DNA from: Sphingomonas_B tabacisoli
GTDB taxonomy: Bacteria; Pseudomonadota; Alphaproteobacteria; Sphingomonadales; Sphingomonadaceae
Length of the DNA: 64,000 nt
Direction of reading: 5' to 3'
Assembly: GCF_042678385.1 (NCBI RefSeq)
Contig: NZ_JBHUDY010000002.1
Span: forward strand, 434,001 to 498,000
Shown: piece after piece, positions 59,647 through 64,000 of the stretch
Numbering within the stretch: the stretch's first letter is position 1
How the letters are laid out: each line of letters begins with the position of its first letter
The notes under the pieces: model-generated
What the model was told of the DNA's origin: nothing
The model's input: the letters and a program-made list of their open reading frames with translations, nothing else
The model's database searches: none
Program-made: the position numbers and the translations under genes

Positions 59647-61449
59647 TCAGGCAGCGATCGCGGAGACCTTCCGCGTCGCGCGGTCAACGAACTCGACGAT
59701 CCGACCGAGCGCGCGCCGCGATTCGGGGAGCATGCCGAACAGCGGCCAGTCGTGCGGCATGTCGTGCCACACTTCGCACTCGCAGGCGCCGCCCTGGGCC
59801 CGGATTTTCGCCGCGACTCTCAACGAGTCGTCGAGCAGAACTTCGGTGCTCCCGACCTGGAGGAGCGTCGGAGGCAGCCGGGACAGGTCCGCAAACAGGG
59901 GCGAGGCCAGCGGATGATCATGCGGCACGCCGCCAAGGTACAGTTCGCCGATGAAGTTGCCGTCGTCATTGGGGAGCGTGGGGTCGACCCAATCATTATC
60001 GCGCCGCGACTGACCGCTATAGGTCAGGTCGGTGACGGGCGAGATCAGCACGATCGCGGCCGGCGTCTCGATACCGCGGTCGCGCATCCGGATGACCGTC
60101 GACAGCGCAAGCCCGCCCCCGGCCGAATCCCCGCTGACGATGATCGATTTCGCCGGCGTTCCTTGCGCGAGCAGCCACTCATAAGCAGCGCAGCAATCGT
60201 CGAGGCCGGCAGGGAATACATGTTCGGGCGCGACCCGGTATTTGACCAGCATGACCCGGGCGTTGAGCCGCCGCGCCAGTCGGCCGGCCAGCAGCCGATG
60301 TGCCTTGGTCGGTTCCATTACGAAGCCGCCGCCGGGGCAGTGGAGGACAGTGCGATCGTTGCTTGCGCCGGCAACCGAGATAATCTCCGCGCTGGCATCA
60401 CCGAGATCGACTGCTTCGGCCGTCATGTCGGCCGGAAGCCCCGGAATCAGCCGCTCGAACCCGCTTCGCGGTGCGCGGATCTTCTCGAGATCGCTTTTGC
60501 CGGCCATGCGCTTGACCGTCGCGCGCAAGCCCAGGTTCATCAGCCGGACCTGCCAGCTTGGAGCGGTGTCGTCAGGCCGGCTGGAATGTTCGAATCTGCG
60601 CGACTGCACACCGATGGCCTGTCCGGCTGGTTCGAGCGCGGACCAGGTGGAGTTGGCCATTGCCTCGCCGATGCCGCGCGCGGCTCCGATCGTCTCGTCG
60701 AGTGCGTGCCAACACCAATTATGCAGGTTCGCAAACGCTTCGAAGACGTTGCGTGACTGGGACAGCGCAGTTGCCCCCGCCAGATGCGCATTCAACGCAC
60801 GCAACGATCCGGCCCGCAGTGCCGCCAGCGACTCCCGCGCCCCTTCCACCGCCGCCGCCGACCCGTCGACCAGGGCGGCTGCCGCCACGGACGCCGACTG
60901 GATCGCGGGGACGCCGATTTCGCGTACTTGCCTCACATAGATTTCAAAGAGTTCGCGAAACTCTTCGTCGATTTCCATCCCGAATAAGGGTGCTTCGGTG
61001 TCAGGCTGTCTTGAAATCGGAACGGCGGCGGGGCCGAACGCATCGTCCTCACTGCGCCCAAATCGAGCCTCGAAAGCGGCGAGGTATCGCTCGACACGAT
61101 CGGCGAGCGAGCCGCACCAGGCTACCCCGCGCTCCCGCATCTCGGCAATGCTCGTCAGCAACTCCTCGGTCTCCCGGCGCAGCGCATCGCCGCGGCGAGC
61201 TTTGCTTTTCGGAAGATCGTCATTGGCGGGGCATCGCCGTTCCACGAAGATCGAAACGTAGCGCATGACATCATGAGCGATACGCAAATCCTCGGAACGC
61301 AATACGGATAGGCCGACAATGCGATCGAGCAGCATCTCAATCAGTCCTATCGTGCAGCGATAGTTATCGTGCACGATTTCATTCGGACGCGGCGTGGCAG
61401 CGGCTGCGTTCTTCTTCAAAACTTGCCCCCCCCAAGTGGAGAGTATCAT
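59647..61449 (-). CDS. HSL-type esterase fused to a phasin-like helical region
   Basis: 600 residues. Residues 20-135 are predicted helices of unknown family. Residues 165-285 read like a phasin: amphipathic, Ala-rich, with FEIYVRQVREIGVPAIQSAS, AVEGARESLAALRAGSLRAL and VFEAFANLHNWCWHALDE. Residues 330-600 are an alpha/beta hydrolase: LHCPGGGFVMEP (370), YRVAPEHVFPAGLDD, VSGDSAGGGLALS (440) and catalytic His in HDMPHDWPLFG. Twice the usual HSL length. The start has no clear ribosome binding site and could be further in. A granule-bound lipase or depolymerase is suggested by the fusion and by the WS/DGAT gene nearby. Confidence 0.8.
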   Translation of the reverse strand: MILSTWGGQVLKKNAAAATPRPNEIVHDNYRCTIGLIEMLLDRIVGLSVLRSEDLRIAHDVMRYVSIFVERRCPANDDLPKSKARRGDALRRETEELLTSIAEMRERGVAWCGSLADRVERYLAAFEARFGRSEDDAFGPAAVPISRQPDTEAPLFGMEIDEEFRELFEIYVRQVREIGVPAIQSASVAAAALVDGSAAAVEGARESLAALRAGSLRALNAHLAGATALSQSRNVFEAFANLHNWCWHALDETIGAARGIGEAMANSTWSALEPAGQAIGVQSRRFEHSSRPDDTAPSWQVRLMNLGLRATVKRMAGKSDLEKIRAPRSGFERLIPGLPADMTAEAVDLGDASAEIISVAGASNDRTVLHCPGGGFVMEPTKAHRLLAGRLARRLNARVMLVKYRVAPEHVFPAGLDDCCAAYEWLLAQGTPAKSIIVSGDSAGGGLALSTVIRMRDRGIETPAAIVLISPVTDLTYSGQSRRDNDWVDPTLPNDDGNFIGELYLGGVPHDHPLASPLFADLSRLPPTLLQVGSTEVLLDDSLRVAAKIRAQGGACECEVWHDMPHDWPLFGMLPESRRALGRIVEFVDRATRKVSAIAA

Positions 61450-61573
61450 CGAACCCGGATAACAATCATGTCAATGGATGTTTCCGCTCGAAGATCGTTT
61501 CGGAAGCGCATTATTGGGGATAAGATGCCGGGCCGGTAGGCTGTTGGCCGGCTGAGGTGGGAAGAATAGCTCG

Positions 61574-62731
61574 ATGATCTGGGTTTCGATCTGGCTGATG
61601 CTCGTCGGGTTCAGCGCGGTGGTAGCGGTGCGGCCCCACCAGATTCCGGCCCTCTTTCTGGGCTTCTATTGGCTGTCGAGTTTCGTGGCGCAGAGCTTCG
61701 CGTTGCCAATGGCATTACTATGCCTCGCGCTTTTCCCTGCGACGGACGAACGGACCCGCATCCCGTTGGTGGTCGCCACCTTATTCTTCGGCATTGCCCA
61801 TTGGCGGAATCGCCGGGCTGGCCGCCGGTTGCTCGACGCTATCGGCCTGCGAGATCGCGCCATACCCTTTCATGCGGGTCTCGCGCCATTCTTGACCGGC
61901 GGCGGCGCAGCGCTGCGAATTCAGAACTTGCGCTATGGCGACGCGGGCGAGCGCAACCTGCTCGACCTGATCGTGCCGCGCGCGCCCGCCGCCGCGCCGA
62001 TGCCGATTCTCATCCACATCCCGGGCGGGGCTTGGGTCACCGGCAAGAAGAATCAGCAGGCCAAGCCACTGATCCATTATCTGGTAAGCCGCGGCTGGCT
62101 GTGCGTCGATATGAACTATCGCCTGGGCCCGGCAAGCCGCGGTCCGGACTGGATCGTCGATGTGTTGAAGGCGATCGCCTGGGTTCGCGCGAACGCCCCC
62201 CAACATGGCGGGGATCCGGCGCGGATCGCGATCACCGGCGGGTCGGCAGGCGCCCATCTGGCAGCGCTGGCCGCACTCGCGCATGACGATCCGGCCTTCA
62301 AGCCTGGCTTCGAGCGGGCGGACTGCTCGGTGGCCGCGGCAATCCCGCTCTACGGGCGCTATGATTTCATCGATCGCAATCACCGGCTCGGCCGCAATCA
62401 TGCTTCGGTGATCGACGGGTTCATGACGGACAAGGTGATGCCGGGAGGTCGAACCGACCATGCGGAACTGTGGCGGTCGGTCAGTCCCGTCGACCGCATC
62501 CGCCGGGATGCTCCGCCGATGCTGGTCGTGCATGGCACGGGCGACACCATGCTGCCGTTCGAGGATGCGCGGGACTTTGCCGCGCAACTCAAAGCCGTGG
62601 CGACCGCGCCGGTCACCTATGTCGAGCTCCCGCACATCCAGCATGCATGGGATATGGCCAACTCAGCGCTCGCCTGGGCGCAGGCGCGGGCGATCGAAGC
62701 CTTTCTGCGGCCGCTGGTCAACCGGGACTAG
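61574..62731 (+). CDS. Membrane-anchored alpha/beta hydrolase (esterase/lipase)
   Basis: 385 residues. The first 75 residues hold two or three hydrophobic segments (IWVSIWLMLVGFSAVVAV, FYWLSSFVAQSFALPMALL), anchoring the enzyme to the inner membrane. The hydrolase domain has ILIHIPGGAWVTG (about 147, oxyanion hole), ITGGSAGAHLAALAALA (about 221, nucleophile Ser), VVHGTGDTMLPFEDA and His in LPHIQHAWDM. The layout is that of mycobacterial LipC/LipN-like membrane esterases. Divergent from the phasin-like fusion esterase and overlapping by four bases, tail to tail, with the WS/DGAT gene. Confidence 0.88.
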   Translation: MIWVSIWLMLVGFSAVVAVRPHQIPALFLGFYWLSSFVAQSFALPMALLCLALFPATDERTRIPLVVATLFFGIAHWRNRRAGRRLLDAIGLRDRAIPFHAGLAPFLTGGGAALRIQNLRYGDAGERNLLDLIVPRAPAAAPMPILIHIPGGAWVTGKKNQQAKPLIHYLVSRGWLCVDMNYRLGPASRGPDWIVDVLKAIAWVRANAPQHGGDPARIAITGGSAGAHLAALAALAHDDPAFKPGFERADCSVAAAIPLYGRYDFIDRNHRLGRNHASVIDGFMTDKVMPGGRTDHAELWRSVSPVDRIRRDAPPMLVVHGTGDTMLPFEDARDFAAQLKAVATAPVTYVELPHIQHAWDMANSALAWAQARAIEAFLRPLVNRD

Positions 62732-64000
62732 GCTGGCTTTTGCCGAGCCGTCCGCGCCTTCCGGCGCGGCTTGCTGCTGCCAAGCACGGCGTCGCGAAGT
62801 TCGTTGTATGATTCCTCGATGCACTGGCCGTAGAATTCGGGGTCGGGCAACATCTCGCGGCACGCGCTGAAGCCGATCGAGATCATGCCTGACATGCTGG
62901 TGATCGCGTGGATCAGGCCCAGCCCGTCGGTGCTGGGCCCCGCGGCGAAGCCGGCTACATAGCGCGCGCCGAGCAGCGTCATCGGCGTCATCGGCCCAGG
63001 CACGTTGGTCACCATCGCATTGGAGACCATCATCAGGTCATTGGCGGGAAGCGCCGTCATCGCCCGCATCGCGACGCCGAGCAGCATGCCCGGCATGGCG
63101 GCCGTGACGCTTGCCAGAGTGCCGGCACCGATCGCCTTGTTGTAATCCTTGACCGCGCGCATCGACGCGCCGACCGCTTTCACCCGTTCGACCGGGTCGG
63201 CGAGGTCGGTGCGGACCGCGATCATCGTCAGCGACAGCTGATTGCCGCCGGTTTCCGCCTGTTCGGGCGTCCTTATCGAAATTGGCACGGTGACGACGAG
63301 CGAGGTGTCGGGAAGCTCGTCCTTGGCGGTGAGATAGCGGCGCAGGGAGCCGCCGACGACACCGAGCACGATGTCGTTGACCGTCGCGCCGGGGATCGCG
63401 TCCTTCAGCGCCTTGACTTCGGCGAAGGCGAAGTTTCGCCCTTCCAGCACGCGGTGCGGCGTGACTGGGCCGTTAAAGCGTGTCTTCGGTGCCTTGGCTT
63501 TGCCCGGCTTGATCGCCGCGCCGCTCTTCACCTTGTTGCGGTTTTCCGCCATTTTCGGCATGGCCCGCATCAGCGCTTCGCCGAGCTTGAGCGGACTGGT
63601 CCAGCTTGCGCCGATTGCCTTCATCATCAGCGTCTGCGGGTCGGGTATCGCTTCTCCCTGCCAAGGCCCCTTCGGCGTGCGCGCCGCCGCCGTTTCCTCG
63701 TCCTCCAACAGCGCTGTCACCATTTCCATGCCCGAGATGCCGTCCACCGCCGCGTGGTGCATCTTTATCAGCAGCGCGAAGCTTCCAGGAGGGATGCCAT
63801 CCACGGCGTCCAAGCCTTCGACAAACCAGCTTTCCCATAGCGGCCGCGCCATGTCGAGCGGCTGCGACATCAGCTGATTGACGACTGCGAAGAACTCCTT
63901 GCGCGTCGCCGGTTGCGGGACCGCAGTGTGACGGACGTGATATTCGAGATCGAAGGAATCGTCGTTGATCCAATAGGGATAATCGAGGTCCATCGGCACC
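62728..64000 (-). CDS. Wax ester synthase/diacylglycerol acyltransferase (WS/DGAT), 5' end outside window
   Basis: About 424 residues visible; the gene runs off the right end. The catalytic HHxxxDG motif is present in LIKMHHAAVDGISGMEM, and the family blocks LMSQPLDMARPLWESWFVEG, PISIRTPEQAETGGNQLS and NVPGPMTPMTLLGARY are intact. The enzyme esterifies acyl-CoA with fatty alcohols, diacylglycerol or other alcohols to form neutral storage lipids. Its neighbours are two lipolytic enzymes, one with a phasin-like region, pointing to a lipid-droplet or sterol/terpenoid ester metabolism. Confidence 0.93.
   Translation of the reverse strand, partial: VPMDLDYPYWINDDSFDLEYHVRHTAVPQPATRKEFFAVVNQLMSQPLDMARPLWESWFVEGLDAVDGIPPGSFALLIKMHHAAVDGISGMEMVTALLEDEETAAARTPKGPWQGEAIPDPQTLMMKAIGASWTSPLKLGEALMRAMPKMAENRNKVKSGAAIKPGKAKAPKTRFNGPVTPHRVLEGRNFAFAEVKALKDAIPGATVNDIVLGVVGGSLRRYLTAKDELPDTSLVVTVPISIRTPEQAETGGNQLSLTMIAVRTDLADPVERVKAVGASMRAVKDYNKAIGAGTLASVTAAMPGMLLGVAMRAMTALPANDLMMVSNAMVTNVPGPMTPMTLLGARYVAGFAAGPSTDGLGLIHAITSMSGMISIGFSACREMLPDPEFYGQCIEESYNELRDAVLGSSKPRRKARTARQKPA

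Noticed and set aside
1..64000. tRNA, rRNA, CRISPR, prophage, transposase or integrase genes
   Set aside because: None was seen on either strand; gene spacing and composition look uniform, so I have no sign of recent insertion.

Overview
The window is GC-rich chromosomal DNA from an alphaproteobacterium, most likely a member of the Sphingomonadales. The pointers are an enolase-superfamily D-mannonate dehydratase that matches, from memory, the Novosphingobium type almost residue for residue; an L-rhamnose pathway of the kind described in Sphingomonas; a sphingomonad-style TonB-dependent receptor; and many Tat- or Sec-exported glycoside hydrolases. I see no rRNA, tRNA, CRISPR array, insertion sequence or phage gene. 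Both ends cut a gene (alcohol dehydrogenase at the left, wax ester synthase/DGAT at the right).

Layout. 1-3.3 kb: a plus-strand string of alcohol dehydrogenase, secreted cupin, MFS carrier and secreted double carboxymuconolactone-decarboxylase-fold protein. 3.9-6.7 kb: acyl-CoA synthetase and AraC regulator on the minus strand. 6.8-14.7 kb: SDR, zinc dehydrogenase and alkylsulfatase-like metallo-beta-lactamase protein, then cysD, cysNC, a CysQ-type phosphatase and a PAPS sulfotransferase, i.e. a dedicated PAPS-making and sulfate-transfer cassette without sulfate-reduction genes. 14.7-28.9 kb: a complete non-phosphorylating L-rhamnose route (lactonase, L-KDR dehydrogenase, diketo-acid hydrolase and dehydratase on the minus strand; IclR regulator, rhamnose dehydrogenase, L-lactate dehydrogenase, carrier, GH78 rhamnosidase and GH3 glucosidase on the plus strand), followed by a FucP-like sugar carrier.

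28.9-36.4 kb: a tightly coupled envelope redox operon (cytochrome c', secreted-repeat protein, unknown protein, DUF1592 protein with a CxxCH site, DUF1552 protein, secreted VOC protein, HiPIP, MarR regulator, cytochrome b561) behind a promoter that overlaps a perfect 8-5-8 dyad. 36.7-41.7 kb: a TonB receptor whose signal-peptide region appears damaged, and a large secreted alpha/beta hydrolase. 41.7-50.3 kb: a full D-glucuronate route (hexuronate-type carrier, UxaC, UxuB, ManD, KDG kinase) with a GH3 enzyme. 50.3-59.5 kb: CMD protein, HSL esterase, GH1, Tat lipoprotein of the sugar-isomerase fold, GH79 glucuronidase, sterol-desaturase-family oxygenase with a divergent TetR gene, small secreted protein, GH39. 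59.6-64 kb: an esterase fused to a phasin-like helical region, a membrane-anchored esterase and a WS/DGAT acyltransferase.

Taken together, the region can plausibly release rhamnose, glucose, glucuronate and xylose-type sugars from a glycoconjugate and can fully channel rhamnose and glucuronate into central metabolism, while esterases, redox proteins, a hydroxylase-family enzyme and an acyltransferase could act on a lipophilic aglycone. A triterpenoid or steroidal saponin is my leading guess for the substrate; a rhamnose/glucuronate/glucose polysaccharide is the main alternative. The two parts that look least described are the sulfation/desulfation cassette and the DUF1592/DUF1552/HiPIP redox operon.
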